A model generated the notes under the pieces. The model was not told the DNA's origin and did not search any database. It saw only the letters and a program-made list of their open reading frames with translations. Position numbers and translations under genes: made by a program. From NCBI GenBank assembly GCA_013816615.1, contig JACDED010000014.1, positions 11,967 through 55,639 on the forward strand: a DNA stretch of 43,673 nucleotides. Reading direction: 5' to 3'. Shown here piece by piece: positions 1 through 7,009 of the stretch (its first letter is position 1; each line of letters begins with the position of its first letter). This DNA comes from Bacteroidota bacterium (GTDB lineage Bacteria > Bacteroidota > Bacteroidia > B-17B0 > Aurantibacillaceae).

Positions 1-1
1 G

Positions 2-1237
2 TGTATGGGTGAAGATATTTTAATGTCTTTAATTCACAAAGAACTGATAGTAAGTCCGAAGATAGGATCTGTACCTGTTGAATCTCCAAAGCCCCCTTTA
101 CAGGTTGATATTGAAAAAATTCAGAAACAATTACGCTTGCCTTTAACCGAAGAGGAAAAAGAAATTATACTTGACCTAAGGGAAGAGCGCGATATGCAAA
201 AAAGTATTTTTCTTCATCGCTTGTCGTTGCTTGGTATTAAGTGGGGTATAAAACGATCGGTTTCAGGTAAAGGTACTTTTAAAGAAGCGTGGATATTACA
301 TTGGGATCCTGCATTCTCAATAGATATAATTGATAAAGGTGTTTGGGGAAATTCAGTTGAAGAGGCGGCAAATAATTTTTTGGTATCGCGTGCTTCGCAG
401 GAAAATTCTTTAAGTGTAATTACTTCTATTTTAGAAGACTCTTTATTATCCGATCTGCCAATTGCAACACAGGCATTATTAAAAAGGATCGATTCCCTTG
501 CCGCAGCCTCATCTGATGTTATGCAATTAATGGCGGCATTACCTTCTTTGGTAAATGCATTGCGTTATGGCAACGTTCGTAAAATAGATACTGAAATTCT
601 TTCCGTTATAGTAGATAGTATCATTGCAAGGATCTTTATTAGCTTGCCTTCCGCTTGTTTTTCGGTTGATGAAGATGCAGCACAACAATTACTTGATCTT
701 TTCTTTTCTCTTAACGATTCCGTTTCACTTTTACAAAAAGAAACGCAATTAAATAATTGGTATAAAACTTTATTTGCGATCTCTGAAAATAAAAATTCGT
801 CTTCATTAATTGCGGGTTATGCTACAAGATTAATTTACGACTATAAATTATTGGATAGTGAAAAATTAGCATCAGCATTTGGATTAGCCCTATCACCTGC
901 TGTAGAATATTCGCATGCTGGTTCCTGGCTGGAAGGTTTTTTAAGAGGAAGCGGAACTATTTTATTAATTGATAATGCATTGTGGGGACTAATAAATAAT
1001 TGGGTAAATACTTTACAGGATGATCATTTCATACAAGTACTTCCGTTATTGCGAAGAACGTTTTCGCAATACAGTAATCCTGAAAGAAGAAAGCTGGGTG
1101 AAAAAGCTAAAGGCTCAGGTGTAACAACTACTTCTGCAATTTTATCATCATCAAATTTTGATCATGATAATGGAATGCTTGCTGTACCGGTTATTTTAGA
1201 ATTATTAGGAATTAAAACCGAAACAAATTTATCATGA
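2..1237 (+). CDS. DUF5682-type protein, C-terminal part (5' end outside window)
   Basis: The reading frame is open from the first bases, so the 411 visible residues are the C-terminal part of a longer protein. The visible part is a mostly helical, soluble region with no membrane segment and no catalytic motif I can name. It begins with a Pro-rich linker, then a helical block containing LRLPLTEEEKEI and IKWGIKR. I recognise it as the C-terminal half of the DUF5682 family, which in many bacteria lies beside a MoxR-type AAA+ ATPase and a CoxE-like VWA protein. The stop codon overlaps the start of the next gene by four bases (ATGA), so the two are translationally coupled. Function is unknown; a role in a chaperone-like AAA/VWA complex is inferred from context only. 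The family name rests on memory of the sequence pattern. Confidence 0.7.
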   Translation, partial: CMGEDILMSLIHKELIVSPKIGSVPVESPKPPLQVDIEKIQKQLRLPLTEEEKEIILDLREERDMQKSIFLHRLSLLGIKWGIKRSVSGKGTFKEAWILHWDPAFSIDIIDKGVWGNSVEEAANNFLVSRASQENSLSVITSILEDSLLSDLPIATQALLKRIDSLAAASSDVMQLMAALPSLVNALRYGNVRKIDTEILSVIVDSIIARIFISLPSACFSVDEDAAQQLLDLFFSLNDSVSLLQKETQLNNWYKTLFAISENKNSSSLIAGYATRLIYDYKLLDSEKLASAFGLALSPAVEYSHAGSWLEGFLRGSGTILLIDNALWGLINNWVNTLQDDHFIQVLPLLRRTFSQYSNPERRKLGEKAKGSGVTTTSAILSSSNFDHDNGMLAVPVILELLGIKTETNLS

Positions 1238-2376
1238 GCGAAAAAGAAGAATTGCTAAAACGTTGGCGATTGATATTAGGAGGAGGCCAGAATGATGGCA
1301 CTGGAATGAGCCTTGATACTAACGGGATCGAGATCGATAATGCACTTTCTGCCTTGTATGACTCTGAACGTGGCGGCGGACTGGGAAGCTCATCACCAAA
1401 TGTAAATCGCTGGTTGGGCGATATTCGTTCGTTCTTCCCTTCATCGGTTGTTAAGGTTATGCAACAGGATGCTTTAAAGCGTTTAAATTTAACAAGCATG
1501 TTAACCGAAAAAGAAATGCTTGAAAATGTTGAACCCGATATACATTTGGTAGCAACACTCATGACGCTCAGCCGCGTAATTCCTGCTAAAACAAAAGATA
1601 CCGCAAGGCAGGTAGTAAGAAAAGTTGTTGATCAATTATTAAAAAAGTTAACGCAGCCAACACAGCAAGCAATTGCCGGAAGCCTCAACAGATCGGTTAA
1701 AAACAGGAGGCCGAGACATAATGAAATAAACTGGCATTCTACAATTATAAAAAATCTTAAACATTACCAGCCCGAATACAAAACCATTATTCCTGAAATA
1801 AAAATTGGTTACGGAAAAAAAAGACATTCATTAAAAGATGTTATTCTTTGTTTGGATCAAAGTGGCTCAATGGGAACATCCGTAATTTATTCAGGCATTT
1901 TTGGATCGGTGATGGCTTCACTTCCTGCTATTCAAACAAAGATGGTAGTGTTTGATACCAGCGTTGTTGATCTTACAGAAGATCTTCAAGACCCTGTTGA
2001 ATTATTATTTGGTGTGCAGCTGGGTGGCGGGACAGATATTAACCGAGCTTTAACTTACTGCCAGCAACTTGTAAAAAAACCAAATGATACGGTGATGGTT
2101 TTGATCACCGATCTTTATGAAGGAGGTAACCAGGAAGAAATGTTGAAACGCGCATCAGAATTAGTTGCGTTGGGTGTGCAGCTAATTGTATTGCTTGCAT
2201 TAAACGATGAAGGTGCTCCATCTTACGATCATCAAAATGCAAAATACCTTGCTTCACTTGGTGTTCCTGTATTTGCCTGCTCGCCGGATAAATTCCCCGA
2301 TCTTATGGCAGCCGCATTAAGTAAACAGGATATTACCATGTGGGCCGCTAAAGAAGATCTTGTCTTAAAAAAATAA
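1234..2376 (+). CDS. VWA domain-containing protein (CoxE-like)
   Basis: This 380-residue soluble protein has an N-terminal helical region (about 1-190) and a C-terminal von Willebrand A domain (about 200-360). The MIDAS metal site is visible as DQSGSM near residue 209, followed by the conserved GGTDI loop and the ITDLYEGG strand-loop. These match the CoxE/VWA proteins that partner MoxR AAA+ ATPases. It overlaps the DUF5682-type gene by four bases, which supports one operon and probably one complex. The AAA+ partner would lie upstream, outside the window. A weak hairpin follows the stop codon and the next gene is convergent. The substrate of the complex is unknown. Confidence 0.85.
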   Translation: MSEKEELLKRWRLILGGGQNDGTGMSLDTNGIEIDNALSALYDSERGGGLGSSSPNVNRWLGDIRSFFPSSVVKVMQQDALKRLNLTSMLTEKEMLENVEPDIHLVATLMTLSRVIPAKTKDTARQVVRKVVDQLLKKLTQPTQQAIAGSLNRSVKNRRPRHNEINWHSTIIKNLKHYQPEYKTIIPEIKIGYGKKRHSLKDVILCLDQSGSMGTSVIYSGIFGSVMASLPAIQTKMVVFDTSVVDLTEDLQDPVELLFGVQLGGGTDINRALTYCQQLVKKPNDTVMVLITDLYEGGNQEEMLKRASELVALGVQLIVLLALNDEGAPSYDHQNAKYLASLGVPVFACSPDKFPDLMAAALSKQDITMWAAKEDLVLKK

Positions 2377-2412
2377 AAAGACCCGGCTTCAAAAAATTGA
2401 AACAAGGCCTTT
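2377..2412. terminator. weak bidirectional terminator between convergent genes
   Basis: Two 16-nt arms (2377-2392 and 2397-2412) can form an imperfect hairpin with 12 of 16 pairs. It starts with AAAG and ends with CTTT, so each strand has a short U run. It lies exactly in the 38-nt gap between two convergent genes. Confidence 0.45.
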
Positions 2413-2414
2413 AA

Positions 2415-4646
2415 TTAATCTACAAGTAATTTAGTAACCGCAGCTGTGTTTCTTGCCCACTCACGTGTATAGTTCTCATCTGCATTTTCGGTTTCTACAA
2501 TTTTTAAATCTTGTGCTTCAGCTTTTAGCGTAAGCAAATTACCGATACTCAATTTGCTATTTAGTTTTTGCAATAACAATTCTATATTTCTAATATCAAG
2601 GTTATTTACTAATTGTCCGCCAAAAGGAAGTTCTAACCAGATCACTTCAGAGCGTTCTACATCCAGTACACCAAACACCAAACCTTTTGTAAGCGTACTT
2701 ACAATGCGTACCTGGTGTTGTACACATGATGGATCGTAAGCCACACCGGTTCTTTCAGAGATCTTCATTGGGTGTTTACTGTTCATCCATCCAACAACCA
2801 TGTTAGGTGAAATACTTCCGTTGCTATAAGCATTACTTGTAAACGTAACATATTTAGCTCCGGCGTTTTTTAATTCGCTCACCGTGATCTCAATATATTC
2901 TGCAGTTCCAATTTTTTCAGGAATACTTCTTATATCGCCACTGTGTTTACAACCTGTTGTTACAAGATTATAGTACGAACAGAATTCTGTCTTCGTATCA
3001 TAAGCAATATGACAGCTCAAGTCCATATCCATATGCTGTGCAGGTAAACCATTACCCCATTGCATAAATAAACGAACAGCATCTCCTTCCACTTCAAAAC
3101 GTGTTCCCATTAAAGCAGATGGAAGGTCTTGCACACTTTCACTTCTATCGCCAATTGAAAGCGGGATCTTAAACAACATCGGGTCAATAAAAATAGTTTT
3201 ATTTTTATTTTCGATCGTTGCAAATCTTTTTTTCATAGCAAGAAGTGTAAGGTCTTCGATCGCTTCTTTCATGGCACTTATTTGTGCATCGTCATACAAT
3301 CGCAATAAACTATTTGCAGGAATATTTTTTGCAACTCCACCCAATGGTTTTACCATACGGCGGTTTTGTTTATTAAAATAATTATCGGCATACATGTTTA
3401 ATGTAAACACTAAACGTGCAGGTACCTTATCAACTACTTCTGCAAACGCAGCAATAGTATCTTCAGATCCAAACCATAACATGTTGGCGAATAAAGAGCG
3501 CGCAAACATACCCGGACGTTGTTTTAATAAATTAAAAGTATTTTCTGCCTCCGCACGTAAACGGTATTGGTTTACATGACCTTGCCAAACTGTATAATCT
3601 TCATTATAAAATTTATCCAACAACTCTTTTAATTTTTCAAACCCTTCGCGTTTTGCATATTCAGGCAAACGTAAGGCACGTATAAAACGCACCCACATCT
3701 GGCGTTTAGGATGCATCACCTCGCACATTTTTTCAACGTCCATAGTAAGACCGTTTAACCATGTAGCAACACGCATACTTTCTTTACGTCCGTATTTTAG
3801 TTTTAGCTCATCGCTTGCCCCCAATTTTTCTACCGCGCTTTTATCCAAAGGCTTTGCAATGTGTGCTGCATTTTTAGCTTTACGTTTTACAATGGTTTTT
3901 GGTTCAAGGATCTGTAAAAATCCTGTATGTTTAAACCACAGGTGCCGTAAAATATCTGTTGGCGAACCAAATAACGACTGTGCTTTTTGCGGTTCATTGT
4001 TTTCTGCAAAAATATCTATTACCAACATTAGTGTTTCCTTCATAGCAATTTTTACATCCGGAATTTCTAATTCCTTTAAAAGCAATTTTAAACTATCGGC
4101 TTGTGTTGCATCTAAAGCAGTTTTTGACATCAAAAGATCTTTCAAAAATTCATTTGCTTCTTTTTCTGTCCATAATTCAAGAATTTTAAATTTATTTCCC
4201 TGGTTATAGTTTTCAATTTTTCCGAATTCAAAAGGTGTACCACAAAACGGGCAACCGTTATAACGCTCTAAAGGAAAAGTACCTGCAGGAATAATATGTC
4301 CGCATTGCAGTTTTGTACCTTTTGCCTGGAAAGCATTGGCGAAAAAAGTCATGATATGATCAACAAACGATTCGCCTGTTGGTGTATCCCAACCTTTTAC
4401 CAAGGGTGTCCAGTTTTTATTTACGCCAACAATTGTTTTTGCGGTTTCAAGAACAGTTAATTGATAAACCGGCATAACATTATTTAATGCCACTAAAAGA
4501 TCTTCAGAAACACCAAAACCCAGTTTTGATAAATTAGCAATTAATACTGCAGTAGTTTCTGCAATATTTTTTCTTTCTGCTTTCATTGCTTTTGTAGGAA
4601 TGAAAATGGCTTGCTGACGGAAGCCTACGTTTAATAGATTATTCAT
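2415..4646 (-). CDS. MXAN_6230/SCO0854-type protein: N-terminal RING-like zinc finger, C-terminal TerD-like domain
   Basis: This is a 743-residue soluble protein. Around residues 115-140 it has a treble-clef or RING-like zinc site (CGHIIPAGTF...NGCPFCGTPF). The middle is a long helical region. The last third (about 540-690) has the TerD-like pattern DMDLSCHIAY, a stretch with HSGD, then EYIEITVSEL and KYVTFTSNAY, as in tellurium-resistance TerD folds that bind calcium. The combination matches what I recall of the MXAN_6230/SCO0854 RING family; the exact role of that family is not known. It is convergent with the VWA gene, whose AAA/VWA/DUF5682 partners often occur near such proteins, so a shared stress-response locus is plausible. 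The promoter lies in the 117-nt gap to the end of the tRNA array; read-through from the array is possible. Confidence 0.65.
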   Translation of the reverse strand: MNNLLNVGFRQQAIFIPTKAMKAERKNIAETTAVLIANLSKLGFGVSEDLLVALNNVMPVYQLTVLETAKTIVGVNKNWTPLVKGWDTPTGESFVDHIMTFFANAFQAKGTKLQCGHIIPAGTFPLERYNGCPFCGTPFEFGKIENYNQGNKFKILELWTEKEANEFLKDLLMSKTALDATQADSLKLLLKELEIPDVKIAMKETLMLVIDIFAENNEPQKAQSLFGSPTDILRHLWFKHTGFLQILEPKTIVKRKAKNAAHIAKPLDKSAVEKLGASDELKLKYGRKESMRVATWLNGLTMDVEKMCEVMHPKRQMWVRFIRALRLPEYAKREGFEKLKELLDKFYNEDYTVWQGHVNQYRLRAEAENTFNLLKQRPGMFARSLFANMLWFGSEDTIAAFAEVVDKVPARLVFTLNMYADNYFNKQNRRMVKPLGGVAKNIPANSLLRLYDDAQISAMKEAIEDLTLLAMKKRFATIENKNKTIFIDPMLFKIPLSIGDRSESVQDLPSALMGTRFEVEGDAVRLFMQWGNGLPAQHMDMDLSCHIAYDTKTEFCSYYNLVTTGCKHSGDIRSIPEKIGTAEYIEITVSELKNAGAKYVTFTSNAYSNGSISPNMVVGWMNSKHPMKISERTGVAYDPSCVQHQVRIVSTLTKGLVFGVLDVERSEVIWLELPFGGQLVNNLDIRNIELLLQKLNSKLSIGNLLTLKAEAQDLKIVETENADENYTREWARNTAAVTKLLVD

Positions 4647-4763
4647 TTTGTTTTTGTTTTTGTTTTAATAGGTAATTCTGTTACTTTTTTTTATCAGAAA
4701 ATAGAAGTAAGTAATAGTTGACCTGATTTTTAATTATGTAATTATAATATTTTTATTTGGAAG

Positions 4764-4952
4764 TGGAGCGGGTGGGATTCGAACCCACAACCTACGGCGT
4801 GGAAAGCGTAGGAGTAAGTTTTAATTGAACGGGTAATCTGTAAACAGTTTTGGACTCGAACCAAATCCCCGAAGGGATTTCCAGTTGAAGTATGTTTGCA
4901 TTGACCGGTTAATTTTAAAGCTTTCGTCGCTCTACCATTGAGCTACCGCCCC
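4764..4952 (-). tRNA. interrupted tRNA, acceptor/D arm and T arm normal, insert of about 110 nt; possibly Gly(UCC)
   Basis: Acceptor strands GGGGCGG (4946-4952) and CCGCTCC (4765-4771) pair fully with one G-T wobble. The D arm (GCTC/GAGC) and T arm (GTGGG TTCGAAT CCCAC) are canonical. Between the D arm and a stem CCTACG/CGTAGG (4791-4812) lies an extra stretch of about 110 nt that contains a second tRNA-like fold (separate entry). The anticodon arm is irregular: a bulge is needed to present UCC. It is the last gene of the array. Whether a mature tRNA can be made is open. Confidence 0.5.
4832..4912 (-). other. tRNA-like element nested inside the interrupted tRNA, with a UUCG tetraloop instead of an anticodon loop
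   Basis: Inside the insert the minus strand reads as a small tRNA-like fold. An extended acceptor-like stem (GCAAACA against TGTTTAC, six of seven pairs, continued by AACCGGT against ACCCGTT with one mismatch) encloses a short D-like arm (TTC/GAA), a perfect hairpin ATCCC TTCG GGGAT, and a T arm TTTGG TTCGAGT CCAAA. The hairpin sits where the anticodon arm should be and has no anticodon loop. Confidence 0.45.
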
Positions 4953-4986
4953 ATGTTATTTAAAAAGGCAATTGGTTAAGTTATGT

Positions 4987-5056
4987 TGAGCGGAAAGGGG
5001 ATCGAACCCTCATCTCCGGAGCAAGCTCCGACGTCCTTCCGTTAGACGACCCGTTC
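4987..5056 (-). tRNA. tRNA-like gene with palindromic anticodon arm (undetermined identity)
   Basis: Acceptor GAACGGG/TCCGCTC pairs with one mismatch and one wobble. D arm (GTC/GAC) and T arm (GAGGG TTCGATC CCCTT) are normal. The anticodon arm is the palindrome CGGAG CTTG CTCCG. It leaves a 4-nt loop, or a 6-nt loop (GCTTGC) if five standard pairs are drawn, instead of 7 nt. No anticodon can be assigned with confidence. Confidence 0.5.
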
Positions 5057-5320
5057 CTGAGTTAGAAGTAACGCAACCTTGGCCTGTTTATTTATTATAA
5101 GTGTTATTCGTTCGTTGCTATACATACATTTCTTTATTTTAGTAAAGTAAATTTCTATATCATATATAGCACAAACGAAATATTTTCAAAGAACATTACT
5201 ATTTATTTTAATAACACAACAAAGGTTTAACCTTACTGCGCAATCAAACTGCGTAGAAATAAAATTTATTTGTTTTTTTGTTTAAGTACCTGGAACAGAG
5301 TACAAATAATTTATTTTCCT
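5057..5320. other. 264-nt spacer in the tRNA array
   Basis: It holds a WYL-type dyad (5236-5256), a small perfect palindrome CTATAT CAT ATATAG (5155-5169), and on the minus strand a promoter-like TTAAACCTTTG just after the dyad. I see no gene in it; ORFs reading across it are shadows of tRNA genes. Confidence 0.6.
5236..5256. promoter_or_regulatory. putative WYL-regulator operator 1
   Basis: Dyad CTGCGCA-N7-TGCGTAG, one of three copies in the array. It overlaps the -33 region of a minus-strand promoter-like sequence (TTAAACCTTTG) that would drive the last two, anomalous tRNA genes. The same extended context (ACAAAGGTTTA next to the dyad) recurs at operator 2. Confidence 0.55.
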
Positions 5321-5393
5321 GTTCTCTTAATTGGAGTCGAACCAGTATCTTATCCTTAGAAGGGATGTGTTTTTCCGTTAAACTATAAGAGAA
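5321..5393 (-). tRNA. tRNA-Arg(UCU)
   Basis: Acceptor TTCTCTT/AAGAGAA is a perfect seven-pair stem. The anticodon loop is CTTCTAA, giving UCU. D arm GTTT/AAAC and T loop TTCGACT are normal. No CCA is encoded. Confidence 0.85.
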
Positions 5394-5402
5394 TATTAAT
5401 TG

Positions 5403-5473
5403 TTCTCCCGACAAGAATCGAACTTGTGTTTCGCGGTTAAAAGCCGCGAGCTCTACCATTGAGCTACGAGAGA
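5403..5473 (-). tRNA. tRNA-Lys(UUU), copy 1
   Basis: Acceptor TCTCTCG/CGGGAGA, D arm GCTC/GAGC, anticodon arm CGCGG CTTTTAA CCGCG, T loop TTCGATT. All arms are well formed. Confidence 0.88.
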
Positions 5474-5485
5474 TTTTTATTTTTG

Positions 5486-5556
5486 TAGCCCCTGACCGAA
5501 TCGAACGATCACTTAATGGATGTAAGCCATTTATTCTACCTTTAAATTAAGGAGCT
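5486..5556 (-). tRNA. tRNA-Val(UAC)
   Basis: Acceptor AGCTCCT/AGGGGCT with one wobble, anticodon arm AATGG CTTACAT CCATT, T loop TTCGATT. The D stem is short (ATT/AAT). Confidence 0.85.
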
Positions 5557-5596
5557 TTGTTTTTTTATTTCTTACCCTTTGTTTCATTTTATAAAG

Positions 5597-5670
5597 TGGA
5601 GCGGATGAGAATCGAACTCACCACAATCTGCTTGCAAAGCAAACTCGCCGGCCTTGGTAGATGACACCCC
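5597..5670 (-). tRNA. tRNA-Ala(UGC), unusual D arm
   Basis: Acceptor GGGGTGT/CCGCTCC gives six of seven pairs. The anticodon arm TTTGC TTTGCAA GCAGA presents UGC. The D arm cannot be drawn in standard form; it contains GGCCGGC, a GC-rich stretch unlike the neighbours. Identity follows from the anticodon only. Confidence 0.65.
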
Positions 5671-5675
5671 TTTTG

Positions 5676-5747
5676 TTGCTTTAGCAGGAATTGAACCTGC
5701 AGCCTCCGACTTATGAGATCGTTGCTCCACCATTGAGCTATAAAGCA
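5676..5747 (-). tRNA. tRNA with CAU anticodon (Met, or Ile2)
   Basis: Acceptor TGCTTTA/TAAAGCA is perfect. D arm GCTC/GAGC. Anticodon loop CTCATAA presents CAU. Whether it is elongator Met or lysidine-modified Ile cannot be told from the gene alone; it lacks initiator features. Confidence 0.8.
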
Positions 5748-5758
5748 GTTTTATTTTG

Positions 5759-5831
5759 TTGTCTTAGCAGGACTTGAACCTACAACCTTCGACGTATCAG
5801 ATCGCTGCTCCACCAATTGAGCTATAAGACA
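5759..5831 (-). tRNA. tRNA-Ile(GAU)
   Basis: Acceptor TGTCTTA/TAAGACA, D arm GCTC/GAGC, anticodon loop CTGATAC giving GAU, T loop TTCAAGT. It is similar in sequence to the preceding CAU tRNA, which suggests local duplication. Confidence 0.85.
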
Positions 5832-5839
5832 TTATTATG

Positions 5840-5915
5840 AGGACAGAAACAGAATCGAACTGTTATTAAATTAGTTTTGCAGACTAATACCGAAACCAAT
5901 ATTGGTTACCTGTCC
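5840..5915 (-). tRNA. tRNA-Cys(GCA) with palindromic D loop
   Basis: Acceptor GGACAGG/TCTGTCC with a terminal wobble, anticodon arm TTAGT CTGCAAA ACTAA giving GCA, T arm AACAG TTCGATT CTGTT. The D region is dominated by the perfect 14-nt palindrome AACCAATATTGGTT (5894-5907). Confidence 0.75.
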
Positions 5916-5924
5916 TTTTTATTT

Positions 5925-5955
5925 CTGAAAAGAAAAATAAAAAAATTCTTTTCAG
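5925..5955. repeat. inverted repeat in spacer
   Basis: Perfect 8-bp arms CTGAAAAG and CTTTTCAG around a 15-nt A-rich loop, between the Cys and the next tRNA-like gene. Confidence 0.6.
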
Positions 5956-5960
5956 CCTTG

Positions 5961-6032
5961 AGCGAAATATCAGGATCGAACTGCATCCTCCCGACTGAAG
6001 TCGGGATGCTTTACCATTAAGCTATATTTCGC
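5961..6032 (-). tRNA. tRNA-like gene with palindromic anticodon arm (undetermined identity)
   Basis: Acceptor GCGAAAT/ATTTCGC is perfect, D arm GCTT/AAGC and T loop TTCGATC are normal. The anticodon arm is the 16-nt palindrome CCCGACTTCAGTCGGG, one base short of a normal arm: five pairs leave a 6-nt loop CTTCAG. The nearly identical arm at 7401-7417 has 17 nt and a normal loop. Confidence 0.55.
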
Positions 6033-6036
6033 ATAG

Positions 6037-6108
6037 TATTCCCAGCGGGATTTGAACCCGCGTCTGGTCATTGAAAGTGACCGATCCTAACCACTAGAAG
6101 ATGAGAAC
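6037..6108 (-). tRNA. tRNA-Glu(UUC)
   Basis: Acceptor GTTCTCA/TGGGAAT pairs with two G-T wobbles. D loop TAGTGGTTA is Glu-like. Anticodon arm GGTCA CTTTCAA TGACC, T arm GCGGG TTCAAAT CCCGC. Confidence 0.88.
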
Positions 6109-6258
6109 ATATATTCCTCCTCTTCAATTTCATTTTTGGCATTCATCATTTCTCTTTTTTAAAAATTATTTTTTCTTTTTTAATTTCAGAGTAACAGTTG
6201 GGGAATTTCCTACATTTTTAAATAAGGCTTTGCCCACTATTTACTATTACTCTATTCG

Positions 6259-6327
6259 CACATCCACAAAGAATCGAACTCTGTCCCGTCGTTTTGGAGA
6301 CGACCCGGCTACCTTAGCCCTAGATGT
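6259..6327 (-). tRNA. tRNA-Trp(CCA)
   Basis: Acceptor ACATCTA/TGGATGT with one wobble, anticodon arm GTCGT CTCCAAA ACGAC, T arm CAGAG TTCGATT CTTTG. The D arm is short (GCT AAGGT AGC). Confidence 0.82.
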
Positions 6328-6333
6328 ATTTTG

Positions 6334-6441
6334 CGGTTTATAAGGGAATCGAACCCTTATCTTCCGATAGACAGTCGGAGATAATTGCCTACCCAATGGC
6401 CCGCTCAAAAGCTCACCGGGCTTTTGCCGTACCAATAAACC
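6334..6441 (-). tRNA. tRNA-Asp(GUC) with hairpin inserted between acceptor and D arm
   Basis: Acceptor GGTTTAT (6435-6441) pairs perfectly with ATAAACC. Anticodon arm TCCGA CTGTCTA TCGGA gives GUC and T arm AAGGG TTCGATT CCCTT is normal. Between acceptor and D arm (ATTG/CAAT) are 37 nt instead of 2. They fold into a hairpin (CAAAAG/CTTTTG inside TGG/CCA) that contains one copy of a 31-nt repeat found again at 6547. Confidence 0.6.
6402..6432. repeat. 31-nt hairpin repeat, copy 1 (inside tRNA-Asp)
   Basis: The two copies are identical except for four central bases (CGGG here, AGAA in copy 2). Core: GCTCAAAAGCTCAC, 4 variable bases, CTTTTGCCGTAC. The arms CAAAAG and CTTTTG form a stem-loop. 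Confidence 0.65.
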
Positions 6442-6546
6442 AATTCTTTGGTAGATGCTTGTGTTTTGCAAAAGGCTTTTTCAAACTTTGCTCTCATTGT
6501 CATCGAGCCACGGCCTCTAACCGCTCCTTTTACCTTCGCTCATGCT

Positions 6547-6577
6547 CGCTCAAAAGCTCACAGAACTTTTGCCGTAC
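6547..6577. repeat. 31-nt hairpin repeat, copy 2
   Basis: Second copy of the element inserted in tRNA-Asp, here in spacer DNA. Differences are restricted to the loop-proximal four bases. Confidence 0.65.
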
Positions 6578-6721
6578 TTCGACAAAAACACAGCAACACT
6601 TTTTTGCATCTACCCGGTGTACCTTTAATGGCTTACCGATTTTTTCAGGGCTAACTCGCTTCGCTCGTTGATCCTTTAAGTTCCAAAGTCATAATACAAA
6701 AAGTGATCCTTCGGATCCGCG

Positions 6722-6776
6722 TTTTAATTTTCTTACACTTATGAAAGCAAGCTTTCAATGTTGTAGAAAATTAAAA
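6722..6776. repeat. long nested hairpin
   Basis: Perfect 12-bp outer arms TTTTAATTTTCT and AGAAAATTAAAA enclose a second perfect palindrome TGAAAGC AA GCTTTCA (6742-6757). Confidence 0.65.
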
Positions 6777-6805
6777 TCCTTGCGAATACTTTTTGTATTC
6801 ATTTG

Positions 6806-6878
6806 CGGAAAAGGCAGGGTTCGAACCTGCTACCCTCTGATTAACAATCAGTCGCTCATCCATATGAGCCTCTCGTCC
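6806..6878 (-). tRNA. tRNA-Asn(GUU)
   Basis: Acceptor GGACGAG/CTTTTCC has one mismatch. D arm GCTC/GAGC, anticodon loop TTGTTAA giving GUU, T arm GCAGG TTCGAAC CCTGC. Confidence 0.85.
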
Positions 6879-6888
6879 ATTTTTATTG

Positions 6889-6961
6889 TCGGCCTGCCGG
6901 GACTCGAACCCGGGGCTCCCGTCTTAAAAGGACGGTACTCTACCAACTGAGTTACAAACCG
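6889..6961 (-). tRNA. tRNA-Lys(UUU), copy 2
   Basis: The most canonical tRNA of the array: acceptor CGGTTTG/CAGGCCG, D arm ACTC/GAGT, anticodon arm CCGTC CTTTTAA GACGG, T arm CCGGG TTCGAGT CCCGG. Confidence 0.92.
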
Positions 6962-7009
6962 AATTACAAATTTCACTTACATGAAATTTTATTTTTATTA
7001 CTTACTATT

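Larger units (their letters stand above)
6442..6805. other. 364-nt spacer rich in nested palindromes, no gene seen
   Basis: It holds repeat copy 2 (6547-6577), a long-range inverted pair GGTAGATGC (6450-6458) and GCATCTACC (6606-6614), GATCC TTC GGATC (6705-6717), a long hairpin (6722-6776) and GAATAC/GTATTC (6784-6800). I found no complete tRNA and no credible protein gene; longer ORFs here run through tRNA genes. Confidence 0.6.

Noticed and set aside
5244-5459. Minus-strand ORF of 71 codons
   Set aside because: It runs through tRNA-Arg(UCU) and most of tRNA-Lys; the peptide is a translation of T-arm and anticodon sequences and has no protein-like features.
6402-6577. Possible CRISPR array from the repeated 31-mer
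   Set aside because: Only two copies, one inside a tRNA gene, unequal context and no cas genes.
6247-6671. Several ORFs of 68-115 codons on both strands
   Set aside because: They cross tRNA-Trp, tRNA-Asp and the 31-nt repeats; composition is odd and no start signal or family pattern is visible.
6741-6950. Plus-strand ORF of 69 codons
   Set aside because: It is antisense to tRNA-Asn and tRNA-Lys.
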